From positions 1 through 48,803 of the forward strand of contig JBFLXN010000002.1 of the NCBI GenBank assembly GCA_040755715.1: a DNA stretch of 48,803 bases, read 5' to 3'. This DNA is from JBFLXN01 sp040755715 [NCBI: Candidatus Edwardsbacteria bacterium]. GTDB lineage: Bacteria; Edwardsbacteria; AC1; JBFLXN01. The notes below the pieces were generated by a model. That model worked only from the letters and a program-made list of their open reading frames with translations. It was not told the origin of the DNA and made no database searches. A program made the translations under genes and the position numbers. Shown here in pieces: positions 24,809 through 33,198 of the stretch; position 1 is the first letter of the stretch; each line of letters starts with the position of its first letter.

Positions 24809-26443
24809 CTATCCACTTTCTTTTGTAGTCAACGCCACAATGCCATTCAAGAGTGGTAAATTGATTTCTGTCTGTCCCTGAAAGTCTCCTTGATGTCCTT
24901 CTGTTGCTTTTCCTAAATCATAACAACTATCGTTTTCAACATCAATCAAAATACCCGGCAAACCTATTCTTTCAAAATCGGGTTGATGCTTAACATAAAA
25001 CGGTTCACAACAACAGCCAATAAAGGCTGGCTCGCCGTATTTTCCGCCGAAGGCGGATCCGCCGGTATACTTGGCGGAGTGAGGGGCTTGTTCGCCTTGA
25101 TGTTTAATCTTCTTTAAAGTCCTTTCCAAATCTTCAAAATTAATGATGCTCTCTATATGCATTTTTTTCTTTAGTCCTATTTGATATGCTTTGCCAACCG
25201 AGCATTTTCCACAAAGCGAGCATCCTTTCTTATAGCGCCACTGGCAATCTTTTAATTTAGCACAATATGGAAGAAGTAAAACTTTGGGTTTTTTCTGGAT
25301 AATTTCTTCAAACCTTCCACAGACTGGAAATACTGAATTGATACTACGAAGAGGGAGATGATATTTTAGGTATTCTCTCTTTTGTAAAGCCAGAGAGATT
25401 GCTTCAGCAAAATCAAAAGCCGAAAGTCCGGGGATAGATACTTGGTGGCGAGCAAAATAGTCAGTGAGCAATGAGCGGATTGTTTTTTCGCAAGCCCTGG
25501 CGCCTTTAAGCATTGCCTCTAAATCGTAGATAGACCTCTGAGGATAAGCAAAAAAATCACCACTTAAGAACAGGCTCTGAATCTGTTGACCATTCCTCTC
25601 CAAAATCATAGAGACCTTGATTAACCCACCCTTTCTCTTGTAAGAAGAACAGAAAAGGCGTCTTTTAAGAGGTAATGGTCTCTTTATTTTTTCAATCCAG
25701 GATTTTGAGCGGAAAAAAGATTTTTTTTCACGGAAGAGTTTTTCTTCTTCAGGAATGAGTGATGCTTTTTCAAGTTTTACCTTGAAAGTTCTTTCAAAGT
25801 TTCTTGTAATTTTCCCTTTTATTTCCTCTAATGGAGGCAAATATCCTAGTTCTCTTTTTATCCAGGTGACTCTCTCTTTTATTGAATTGATTTCTTTGTT
25901 TTTGAGTTTTTCTATGGGCAGGCGGAGGGCTTTAACCATTCTTTCTAGATCAAGGGCCAAAAGGATGGTTCCTTGAAAGAGAAAAGCATTTCCGTCTTCT
26001 GTTCCACCGGTTCCAGAAATTTTGCGCCCTTCAATTTCAATGTCATTCTTCCCTCGGAAAGAAGCGTTCAAACCGTATTCTCTGAGGGTTTGAACTATCG
26101 GTTTACAGAGGTAGGCGAAGAATTTTTCTAATGGAAATGAACTAATCTTTAAGTCATTTTTGTTTGCGATAATTTCCCAGCCAAGTTGAGTTTTATCAAA
26201 GAAGATGGCGCCACCTCCGGTAATGCGGCGATTTATCTCAATCTTTTCTCTCCGACAAAAATCAACTCGGACTTCTTCTTCAACGCATTGATGAAATCCA
26301 ACCAATACTGCTTCGGGTGAAAATTGTAAGAAGCGAAAGGTATTGGGAACACAATTTTTTGCTTTAGCAGAAAGCAAAATTTCATCCAGAGCGATGTTCT
26401 CGTAGGCCCTCTTTACTTTAGTATCCAGTAATCTCCAGACCAT
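24809..26443 (-). CDS. Lipoate-protein ligase fused to a DUF116 domain
   Basis: 544 residues, about twice a simple ligase. Residues 1-250 are an LplA catalytic domain: NRRITGGGAIFFD (71-83), NDIEIEGRKISGTGGTED (133-150). Residues 255-350 look like the small accessory (LplB-like) domain. Residues 365-540 are a Cys-rich DUF116 domain: PYCAKLKDC (Cys394, Cys400), GCSLCGKC (Cys408, 411, 414), GCCCE (477-479), Cys507; it may bind an Fe-S cluster. It would attach octanoate or lipoate to carrier proteins for the two radical SAM enzymes. A GGATCC-centred palindromic pair (25043-25078) encodes SAKYTGGSAFGGK inside DUF116. First gene of the cluster. Confidence 0.85.
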   Translation of the reverse strand: MVWRLLDTKVKRAYENIALDEILLSAKAKNCVPNTFRFLQFSPEAVLVGFHQCVEEEVRVDFCRREKIEINRRITGGGAIFFDKTQLGWEIIANKNDLKISSFPLEKFFAYLCKPIVQTLREYGLNASFRGKNDIEIEGRKISGTGGTEDGNAFLFQGTILLALDLERMVKALRLPIEKLKNKEINSIKERVTWIKRELGYLPPLEEIKGKITRNFERTFKVKLEKASLIPEEEKLFREKKSFFRSKSWIEKIKRPLPLKRRLFCSSYKRKGGLIKVSMILERNGQQIQSLFLSGDFFAYPQRSIYDLEAMLKGARACEKTIRSLLTDYFARHQVSIPGLSAFDFAEAISLALQKREYLKYHLPLRSINSVFPVCGRFEEIIQKKPKVLLLPYCAKLKDCQWRYKKGCSLCGKCSVGKAYQIGLKKKMHIESIINFEDLERTLKKIKHQGEQAPHSAKYTGGSAFGGKYGEPAFIGCCCEPFYVKHQPDFERIGLPGILIDVENDSCYDLGKATEGHQGDFQGQTEINLPLLNGIVALTTKESG

Positions 26444-26479
26444 TTTAGAGTGTATGAGTCAATCAAGCAAAATTAATGG

Positions 26480-26567
26480 AACCATGAATTAACACGAATA
26501 TACCCTAATCTCCTATAAAACAATTTTTTATAAATTATTTGTGTTCATTGGTGTCTATTCGTGGTTT
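26480..26567. repeat. Intergenic hairpin, CCACGAA/TTCGTGG family
   Basis: AACCATGAATTAACACGAAT faces GTGTTCATTGGTGTCTATTCGTGGTTT, with an AT-rich loop. It fills the gap upstream of the lipoate cluster; no clear promoter was seen in it. Confidence 0.65.
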
Positions 26568-26598
26568 AAGGTATAATTTCCTAGGGGTTCAAGAAATT

Positions 26599-27600
26599 TT
26601 ATCTGTCTCTAATCAAACAAGCGGCACCTAAACTGGCGGCTCTTGTTCCCAATTTCGCTGGCACAATTTTGACAAATTCAGCCGGATATTGAAATGCCCT
26701 TTCTCTGATAGAATCTTTTACCGCCTCAAAGAGAATCTTGCCAGCTTTAGCAATCCCCCCCCCAATGACGATTATCTCAGGATTCAAAAGATTAACTACA
26801 CTGGCTAAGCCTATGCCTAAGACCCTGCCTGTTTCTCTAATTACTTCCTGCGAGAGAGGGTCGCCCCTCTTAGCTGCTTCACTAATAATCTTAGGTGTCA
26901 ATTTGCTCAAATCACCTCTGACCAATTGAGACAGGATTGATTTGCCTTTCCGTTGCATCTTGCAGATGGTTGCCTCTACAATGTATTTGGCGCTTACATA
27001 GGCTTCCAGACAGCCTCTATTGCCGCAGAGGCAGAGCGGTCCATTAAAGTTAATTGTCGTATGTCCAATTTCCCCGGCACTTCCTTTGGGGCCGTGGTAG
27101 AGTTTACCATTCAGCACTATCCCTCCACCGACTCCAGTGCCAATTGTCACTCCAATGACATTCTTTTTTCCTTTAGCCGCACCATAAGTTACTTCAGCCA
27201 GGACAAAGGCATTGACATCGTTATCAGCAACTACTTTTAGGTGAGTAAACTTTTGTAAAAATCTGGCTAAGGGCACATCCTTCCAGCCAGGAAGGTTGGG
27301 TGAAGTATGGACTCTGCCATTCTCAATCAGTCCAGCCGCTCCGATGCCCACTGCTTTAACTTCTGCATTTTTCTGAATAGCCCATTTCTTCAGAGTCTCA
27401 ATCACCATTACTAATCTTTGCATGACGGCGTCAGGGCCTCTCTCTGCCAAGGTTTTTACACTAAGACTTTTGACGATTTTGCCCTCGGGAGTAATCAGAA
27501 CTGCTTTGATGTTTGTCCCACCGAGGTCAATACCGATAAGATAAAATGGAGAATGCAAATGGCAAAGTGCAAATGGAGAACTCCTTTTTAAATCTTTCAT
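26599..27600 (-). CDS. ROK-family sugar kinase (glucokinase-like)
   Basis: 333 residues. ATP site GIDLGGTNIKAVL (about residues 23-35), sugar site NDVNAFVLAE, IGTGVGGGIV, and the ROK zinc motif GPLCLCGNRGCLEAY. It probably phosphorylates glucose or N-acetyl sugars; substrate is not certain. Transcriptional repressor ROK proteins carry a helix-turn-helix that is absent here. The first 20 or so residues (HLHSPFYL) are encoded by repetitive DNA (27546-27583) and look like an added extension. The ATG overlaps the stop of the hydrogenase protease gene. Confidence 0.9.
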   Translation of the reverse strand: MKDLKRSSPFALCHLHSPFYLIGIDLGGTNIKAVLITPEGKIVKSLSVKTLAERGPDAVMQRLVMVIETLKKWAIQKNAEVKAVGIGAAGLIENGRVHTSPNLPGWKDVPLARFLQKFTHLKVVADNDVNAFVLAEVTYGAAKGKKNVIGVTIGTGVGGGIVLNGKLYHGPKGSAGEIGHTTINFNGPLCLCGNRGCLEAYVSAKYIVEATICKMQRKGKSILSQLVRGDLSKLTPKIISEAAKRGDPLSQEVIRETGRVLGIGLASVVNLLNPEIIVIGGGIAKAGKILFEAVKDSIRERAFQYPAEFVKIVPAKLGTRAASLGAACLIRDR

Positions 27601-28091
27601 TTCAACTCCGAAAGGGTTAAGACTTCAGTTCTCGCTAGCCTTTCAATCTCTTTCTTCAATCTTCTTACAATCTCAGGTAGTTTTTTTTGGAGCAGGGGGG
27701 TTAAATTTTCAGAAAATGTAGTGGTATTAGACACTTCAATACCAAAAATGACTATCTTTTTTGGCATTTCGGCTGGATGCAGCTTTCTCCCCAATTCCAA
27801 AGCCGTAAAAAAGTCAATCGTGTGGGAATCCACTAAATGCAGGGCACAGGCAATGTCTTCTCTTTTTAGTTCAACTACGATGCCGGGTGGAAACTTTCCA
27901 GTCTTCATTGCATCAATGGCGATTAAATTTCTATATCCCCTCATCAATTCTAATAAATCAAGGCCGGTAGTGGTAGTCTCTTTGACTTCGATATTTTTTA
28001 TTTTTTCTTCTTTTAGTCTTCTCACTACTATTAATCCGATACTGTCGTCGCTCAAGATAGGATTACCGATACCGAGAATTAGAGTTTTCAT
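27597..28091 (-). CDS. Hydrogenase maturation protease (M52 family)
   Basis: 164 residues from ATG 28091, which has CCAGGAC upstream; a further ATG at 28106 is less likely. It clips the C-terminal peptide of the [NiFe] hydrogenase large subunit after nickel insertion. Metal site GIGNPILSDDSIG, IDAMKTG and VDSHTIDF contain the expected Asp, Asp and His. GIEVSNTTTFSE is the conserved C-terminal block. No hydrogenase subunit or Hyp gene is in the window, so its substrate lies elsewhere. Confidence 0.9.
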   Translation of the reverse strand: MKTLILGIGNPILSDDSIGLIVVRRLKEEKIKNIEVKETTTTGLDLLELMRGYRNLIAIDAMKTGKFPPGIVVELKREDIACALHLVDSHTIDFFTALELGRKLHPAEMPKKIVIFGIEVSNTTTFSENLTPLLQKKLPEIVRRLKKEIERLARTEVLTLSELK

Positions 28092-28106
28092 ATTGTCCTG
28101 GTACAT

Positions 28107-28200
28107 AAATAATAGCGGGTTTTAAAATAAAAAATAGAATATAAAAAATCAAAAACACATACCAAAATATAGAGAATGGACATTTTTGATATTTGATTTT
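28107..28200. repeat. AT-rich intergenic repeat
   Basis: AAAATAGAATATAAAAAATC and TTTTTGATATTTGATTTTTT units around a short unique centre; same class as 23655-23757. No gene seen. Confidence 0.5.
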
Positions 28201-28214
28201 TTATTTTATTATAA

Positions 28215-29141
28215 TTATCCTCGGGGATGAAAGGTTCTATGCACTTCTTTTAAATATTGGCGGTCAATATGAGTATAGATTTGAGTGGTGGAAATATCGC
28301 TGTGTCCCAACATTTCCTGGACACTGCGCAGGTCGGCCCCCCCTTCTAAAAGATGGGTGGCAAATGAATGTCTCAAAGTATGCGGATGGATTCTTTTTTT
28401 AATTTGTGCTTGTTTAACATAAAATTTTAATATCTTCCAGAAACCCATCCGGCTCATCTTTTTCCCCCGGGCATTGAGAAAGAGAAATTCCGTAGGTTGT
28501 CCTTTGGTCAAAATTGGCCTTGAAGATGACAAATACTTTTTCACTACCTCTATAGCCTGTGAGCCAATGGGCACAAGTCTTTCCTTTGCTCCTTTACCAA
28601 AACATCGCAAAAAACCCTCTTTCAAATCAAGGTCGCTCACTCTTAAGCTCAAGAGTTCTGAAACCCGCAGACCCGTGGCATAGAGGAGTTCTAGCATTGC
28701 CTCATCCCGCAGTCCCAGAACTTTCTCAGTTTCAGGTTGTGCCAGCAATTGTTGAATTTCAAAATAGTCTAATACTTCAGGAAGTCTTTTTGAAAGTTTG
28801 GGTGAATTTAAATTGACGGTAGGGTCTTGTGTAGTAAAACCTTCCGCTACTAAAAACCGATGAAATAGTTTGATAGAGGTAATTTGACGAGAGAGGGTAT
28901 TGGGAGATAATCCTACAGATTGTAACCGATAGAGAAAATCTCTAATCTGGTGAATCTGAATGTGTTTTAATTTTTCTTCAACTACTTTTTCCTTATCCCA
29001 TCCCTGCGGGAGAGGGATAAAGCAAGCGGTCAAAAAGGTGAGGTAACGTTTCAAATCTTGGCTATAGGCAGAAAGGCTATTTTGAGCCAGACCACGCTCA
29101 ACCGCCAAGTAATTAAGGAAAGTAGTCAACAAATTATTCAT
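28215..29141 (-). CDS. Tyrosine recombinase, XerC/XerD family
   Basis: 308 residues from ATG 29141 (MNNLLTTFLNYLAVERG), the usual Xer start; a frame-opening ATG at 29177 would add 12 residues encoded by a hairpin. N-terminal core-binding domain to about residue 110, then the catalytic domain with Arg in YATGLRVSELL, HTLRHSFATHLLEGG (His, Arg) and the nucleophile Tyr in STTQIYTH. It resolves chromosome dimers at dif. XerD-like order is more typical than integron integrase: the extra IntI-specific segment is not seen. Downstream of the coiled-coil gene. Confidence 0.93.
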   Translation of the reverse strand: MNNLLTTFLNYLAVERGLAQNSLSAYSQDLKRYLTFLTACFIPLPQGWDKEKVVEEKLKHIQIHQIRDFLYRLQSVGLSPNTLSRQITSIKLFHRFLVAEGFTTQDPTVNLNSPKLSKRLPEVLDYFEIQQLLAQPETEKVLGLRDEAMLELLYATGLRVSELLSLRVSDLDLKEGFLRCFGKGAKERLVPIGSQAIEVVKKYLSSSRPILTKGQPTEFLFLNARGKKMSRMGFWKILKFYVKQAQIKKRIHPHTLRHSFATHLLEGGADLRSVQEMLGHSDISTTQIYTHIDRQYLKEVHRTFHPRG

Positions 29142-29174
29142 AATCAAGACCGTTGATGACTTTTTCAACGGTCC
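29142..29174. promoter_or_regulatory. Hairpin at the Xer start
   Basis: On the minus strand GACCGTTG, a ten-base loop and CAACGGTC form a perfect 8-bp stem just before the preferred ATG of the recombinase and right after the coiled-coil stop. It could limit translation or end upstream transcription. Confidence 0.5.
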
Positions 29175-29176
29175 CA

Positions 29177-31582
29177 TTATCCAAATGAACTCAAATCTAT
29201 TTTTGGTCTTTCTTCCTTTGGTTTCTCAGGAGGTCTAATCTCTGGTTTCTTTTCTATTACTTTGGGTGGCGGTTTCACTTCGGCAGGGGTTTCTACTTTA
29301 ACCATTGGTTTCACGACCACAGGCTTTGGGATTTCTTTCTTGGGAATAATCGGCGGCGGCCCAAGTGGTTTGGGCGGTATCAGAGGTTTTATTTCAGCCG
29401 CCTTTATTTTCTCTCGAACTTTTGACTCTTCCTTTTTCAATTCTTCAATTTTAGCAGTTAGTTCTTTTTCTTCCTTCTTTTTCTCTTCAATTCTCTTTGT
29501 TATCTCTAATTCTTCCTTCTTATCCTCTTCAATTTTAGCTAATTTAGTAGTTATTTCTTTTTCCTCTTCTCTCTTCTTTTCTAAGATTTTTTCCAGACCT
29601 CGGATAACGCCTTTCATTTCTTCAATTCTCTGGGATAAACTTTTTTCCTCCGATTCCTCGTGGGCTATTTGGGCTTTTAAAGCACTGATAGTTTCCTTGA
29701 GGGTGATTTCTTCTCTTTCCATGGCGGCTCGTTCTTCAGAGAGCTTTCCCAACTCTTCTTTTTTCTTAACAATTTCTAAGAGTTCTGCTCTCCCTTCCTC
29801 AATTTTGCGAGAAATATTGTCCATTTCTTCTCTGTTTCTTTTAAGGGTTTGTTCGCTTTTTTGTAAATCTTTCTTAATCTGCTCAAGTCTGGGGGTAATT
29901 TCACTTTCTTCTTTCTTTTTCGCTTCCACACTTATTTTTAGTTCTTTTTCTTCTTTTCGCAAACTACCGACGGTTCTGGTCAACTCCTCAAGTTCCTTTG
30001 CTGATTGTTTCATTTCTTCAAGTTTCTTTTGGGTTTCTTGGTAATCTGCCTTTGTCTTTTCCATCCTCTCTATAATTTCGGCTTCTTCTTTCTTCAATCC
30101 TTCTACTCTTTTAGCAATCTGTTCTTCTCTCACTCTGCCAGCTTGAACCTTCCCGGCCAGCTCTGTTTCCTTTTGCTTCAGCGCTTGAATTTTTTCTTCT
30201 GTTTGTTTTTCTTCCCTTTGCGTATTTTCTATTTTCTCTTTTATTTCATTTTCGGTTCTCTTTAGGTCATTCAGTCTTGCCTCCACATTGCGTGCAGATT
30301 GGAGGTTCTCTTTCATTCCTTCAATTTTCTGGGAAAGGGCTGATGATTCGTTTTCTTTATTCCTGATCTCTTCGCTTAATACTTTCAGTCGTTGTTCATT
30401 TTCTCCCACAAGAGTTTCCAGTTCTTGTCGTCTTTTATCAAGTCGTTCAATCTGGCTTTGGTTCTGTTTTAAAGTCTCATTTTGTCTTCTACTTTCTTCC
30501 TTTTGCTTTTGAATTTCTTCTAACCAATGACTATTTTCTCTCTTCAGTTCTTCATTTCTGTTTGAGAGAATTGTTTCTTCTTCCTTTTTCTCGTTTATCT
30601 TTCTTTTAATTTCTTCTAATTTACCTTTGTCTTCGGCAATGGTTTTGTTTAATTGCTCTTCTTCCGTTTTGGTTGTTTGAATTTTCTGACGAATTGTCTC
30701 TTCTTCCTGCTTTAGTGCTTCTCTTCTTTCAACAATTTCCTTCTCGCCACTCTTTATTTCTTCAATATCTCTAATTAATTGTTCCTTTTCCTTCTCTGTC
30801 TCTTTGATTTCACTTTGGATTCTAATGGACTCTCCCTTTGCTTCTTCAATTTGTCTACGCAATTCTTCCCACTCTTTGGTTCTGGTTTCCAATTCTTCCT
30901 GAAGCATTCTTTCTTCTTGTTTCTTGGAATCTACTGAAAGATTCAGGGTAGACTCGTCTTCCTTTATTTTGGCTATTCTTGAATGGAGATTTTTTTCTTC
31001 ATTTTTAAGTGACTCTAATAGAGTTTGAAATTCATTTAAGAGTTGTTCTCTTTCCTTTGCCTTTTCCTCAACTTCTTTTTGTTGCTCCCCCCATTTAGCC
31101 ATTTCTGATTTGACTTCTTTTAGTTTTTCTTCATCTTCCTGTAGTTTTCTCTCGGTATTTTTTAGCTTGTCTCCCAGTTCAGTCAACTTTTCTTTCACTT
31201 CGTCTTTCTTTTTCTCTGTTTCTGCAGTAATATTTTTGGCCTCTTCTAATTCTTGGTTAATCTTCAGCAGTTCCCCTCTTTTCTCCCAGATTTTTGTAGC
31301 TAGAGAAGAGTCTTCCTTTGTTTTTTCTTCAAGGCGTTTGGTCAATTCTTCTTCTTGTTTCTTTCTCTCTTCCAGGCGCTGGGAATAGTGTAGTTCTTCG
31401 CTCCATCCTTCGGCTAATTTTTGGTGAAGTTCATCAAGCACTTTTTGACGCTGGGCAATCAATTGGTCCACGGAAGCTAAGCTTCCCCTTCCAGCTTTGA
31501 CTCTGGAAATTGTTTCTGCTTCCTCTTTCTTTATTTTCTCCAGCGGGTCTGGCGGTTCTTTTTCTTCTTTTCTTCTGAACAT
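29177..31582 (-). CDS. Very long coiled-coil protein with Pro-rich tail
   Basis: 801 residues, start ATG with AGGAGA upstream. Residues of about 15-710 are almost continuous Glu/Lys/Gln-rich heptads (LKEVKSEMAKWGEQQKEVEE type), with no ATPase motifs at either end, so it is not an SMC or Rad50 protein. The last 80 residues are Pro/Lys-rich (PPKPLGPPPIIPKKEIPKP) and end IDLSSFG. No signal peptide or membrane helix. It may be a cytoskeletal or scaffold protein. Its place after the M50 protease and ybeY, in a conserved housekeeping group, is notable. No family recognised. Confidence 0.75.
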   Translation of the reverse strand: MFRRKEEKEPPDPLEKIKKEEAETISRVKAGRGSLASVDQLIAQRQKVLDELHQKLAEGWSEELHYSQRLEERKKQEEELTKRLEEKTKEDSSLATKIWEKRGELLKINQELEEAKNITAETEKKKDEVKEKLTELGDKLKNTERKLQEDEEKLKEVKSEMAKWGEQQKEVEEKAKEREQLLNEFQTLLESLKNEEKNLHSRIAKIKEDESTLNLSVDSKKQEERMLQEELETRTKEWEELRRQIEEAKGESIRIQSEIKETEKEKEQLIRDIEEIKSGEKEIVERREALKQEEETIRQKIQTTKTEEEQLNKTIAEDKGKLEEIKRKINEKKEEETILSNRNEELKRENSHWLEEIQKQKEESRRQNETLKQNQSQIERLDKRRQELETLVGENEQRLKVLSEEIRNKENESSALSQKIEGMKENLQSARNVEARLNDLKRTENEIKEKIENTQREEKQTEEKIQALKQKETELAGKVQAGRVREEQIAKRVEGLKKEEAEIIERMEKTKADYQETQKKLEEMKQSAKELEELTRTVGSLRKEEKELKISVEAKKKEESEITPRLEQIKKDLQKSEQTLKRNREEMDNISRKIEEGRAELLEIVKKKEELGKLSEERAAMEREEITLKETISALKAQIAHEESEEKSLSQRIEEMKGVIRGLEKILEKKREEEKEITTKLAKIEEDKKEELEITKRIEEKKKEEKELTAKIEELKKEESKVREKIKAAEIKPLIPPKPLGPPPIIPKKEIPKPVVVKPMVKVETPAEVKPPPKVIEKKPEIRPPEKPKEERPKIDLSSFG

Positions 31583-31609
31583 TTTCTTTTTCTCCTAGAT
31601 ATTCCTCAC

Positions 31610-31797
31610 TCCGTTCCTGACCGTTGGCTCTGCATCCTAGCACAACGGACAGGTCGGATTGAAATTCCGATACGGCAAGATATTTAACCACGGAAGCACG
31701 GAAAGGCAATGAAAAACTAGATTTTATTCTGTGTTTCTTGAATTCCGTGTTTCCGTGGTCCGCCTTGGTCGGATTGAAATTCCGATACGGCAAGATA
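31610..31797. repeat. Composite repeat: two GGTCGGATTGAAATTCC units around a hairpin
   Basis: A CCTGACCGTTG/CAACGGACAGG hairpin (about 31615-31654) is followed by GGTCGGATTGAAATTCCGAT (31652 onward, 31 bases). The same 31-base unit recurs at 31767-31797. Between them is a CCACGGAAGCACGGAA/TTCCGTGTTTCCGTGG hairpin (31686-31759). A third unit is at 33634-33663. Confidence 0.75.
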
Positions 31798-31816
31798 AGC
31801 AACTTCGTGGCAATCA

Positions 31817-32464
31817 TTAGATTGAGGAAATCTTTTTCCCGATGACTAAGAAACTCACTAAATCTACTAAATAAAAGATTAGTCCGCCCAGCGGGTCAAA
31901 ACCAATCATTCTGCCTAAGAAGATAATAGCGATTAACAAAAGAGGCCCGTAACGTTCCAATTGGCGATATTTTAGTGCCCATTGATGAGGAATAAGTCCG
32001 GTGAGAATTTTTGAACCATCCAGAGGAGGAATAGGGATAATATTGAAAGCGGCTAAAGCGACATTTATGAAAAAAGCGTATAAAATTATGATGAAGATTG
32101 GTTTTAACCATCCCTCAGGAGTAATGTCCAAGATTAGAAAAAGGCGCAACAATAATCCGCAGAGGATGGCAAAAGAAAGATTAGCAAGGGGCCCAGCTAA
32201 AGAAATCCAGACCATATCTCTTCTGGGATGACGCAAATTGTAAGGATTGACTGGCACTGGTTTTGCCCAACCAATCTTCACCAAGAAAAGCATCAAGGTA
32301 CCCAGAAGGTCAAGGTGCGCCAGAGGATTTAGTGTCAATCTACCGGCCAGTTTGGCAGTGAGGTCACCAAATTTTTCTGCCATCCAGCCGTGGGCATACT
32401 CGTGAATAGTGACGGCAAATAAAATAGGTGGGGCCAGAAGTAAATAAGAAAGAAATTCATTCAT
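31817..32464 (-). CDS. Site-2-protease-type membrane metalloprotease (M50)
   Basis: 215 residues, about six membrane helices. Zinc motif HEYAH (residues 21-25) in the first helix and the third ligand Asp in NIIPIPPLDGSKIL. This short form lacks PDZ or CBS domains and matches the YwhC/rhomboid-like M50B group, which cleaves within membranes. Substrate unknown. A likely promoter of its own lies at 32519-32547. Confidence 0.9.
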   Translation of the reverse strand: MNEFLSYLLLAPPILFAVTIHEYAHGWMAEKFGDLTAKLAGRLTLNPLAHLDLLGTLMLFLVKIGWAKPVPVNPYNLRHPRRDMVWISLAGPLANLSFAILCGLLLRLFLILDITPEGWLKPIFIIILYAFFINVALAAFNIIPIPPLDGSKILTGLIPHQWALKYRQLERYGPLLLIAIIFLGRMIGFDPLGGLIFYLVDLVSFLVIGKKISSI

Positions 32465-32518
32465 AGGTTATGATTTAAAGGGTTAAGTGGCCATAGATGA
32501 CCCGAATTCTTATGTTAT

Positions 32519-32547
32519 AGAATACCACAAAAAGACTATAATGTCAA
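32519..32547 (-). promoter_or_regulatory. Probable promoter of the M50 protease gene
   Basis: Minus strand: TTGACA (32547-32542), 17 bases, TATTCT (32524-32519). The -35 overlaps the stop of ybeY. Leader about 50 bases. Confidence 0.5.
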
Positions 32548-32984
32548 GAAATTAAGAATTTTCCCTCTTTCCTTCGCATTTTCTTTGCTTGCTCTGGAGT
32601 TTGATGGTCGTAGCCTAAAAGATGCAAAACTCCATGCACTGCCAATCGAAGGAGTTCTTCTTCAAAACTCACTTGATATTCCTTAGATTGCTTTTTAGCT
32701 CTTTGCACTGAAATATAGATATCACCTAAAATCTGGTGTGTAGGGGCAGGTTTGGAACCTGTCCCTACTTCTTCACCCTCAAGCATACTGAAAGCAATGA
32801 CATCAGTTGGTTTGTCTACATTCCGGAAACGACGATTAAGAGAACGTAAATATTTGTCATCGCTAAAGACAACAGTAAGATTACAATCCTTTTCGTCTTC
32901 ACAAGTTAGAATTTGCTGAATGGTCTTTTTTATCTTTCCTTCAGGGATTTTTACGGCAATGGTCTTCTCCAGATAAATCTTCAT
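32544..32984 (-). CDS. ybeY: Endoribonuclease YbeY
   Basis: 146 residues. Zinc-dependent RNase for 16S rRNA maturation and quality control. Zinc site HGVLHLLGYDHQ (His117, His121, His127), preceded by RNVDKPTDVIAFS and LGDIYIS. Between EGEE and QILGD the segment VGTGSKPAPTH is encoded by the palindrome GTAGGGGCAGGTT/AACCTGTCCCTAC (32740-32768), a short insertion in a loop. Runs after pgpH and phoH, its usual partners, but with a 730-base repeat region between. Confidence 0.94.
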   Translation of the reverse strand: MKIYLEKTIAVKIPEGKIKKTIQQILTCEDEKDCNLTVVFSDDKYLRSLNRRFRNVDKPTDVIAFSMLEGEEVGTGSKPAPTHQILGDIYISVQRAKKQSKEYQVSFEEELLRLAVHGVLHLLGYDHQTPEQAKKMRRKEGKFLIS

Positions 32985-33017
32985 AACGGCTCTTTTCCCT
33001 CCTTTTAGACACGGTTA

Positions 33018-33160
33018 AAGAGTTCTGCAAAATGGGATAATTTGTCATTGCGAGTCCCGATTTATCGGGACGAAGCAATCCTCACTCATTGTAAATAAGG
33101 AGATTGCTTCGTCGCTTTGCTCCTCGCAATGACACTTAACGGGCATTTTGCAGAACTCTT
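33018..33160. mobile_element. MITE-like element with target duplication
   Basis: 143 bases with perfect 17-bp terminal inverted repeats (AAGAGTTCTGCAAAATG and its complement). Immediately outside both ends is the 9-base direct repeat ACACGGTTA (33009-33017 and 33161-33169), as left by transposition. Inside are further inverted arms (GTCATTGCGAG/CTCGCAATGAC, GAAGCAATC/GATTGCTTC) and a TCCCGA/TCGGGA palindrome. It codes for nothing. Confidence 0.85.
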
Positions 33161-33198
33161 ACACGGTTACGGTGATTTCCGCCTAAAAGATTATGCAA

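Noticed and set aside
28215-29141. Integron integrase for the attC sites
   Set aside because: The protein is a standard Xer recombinase without the added IntI segment and lies 8 kb away from the sites.
29262-31388. Several Ser/Phe-rich plus-strand frames
   Set aside because: Antisense shadows of the Glu/Lys-rich coiled-coil gene.
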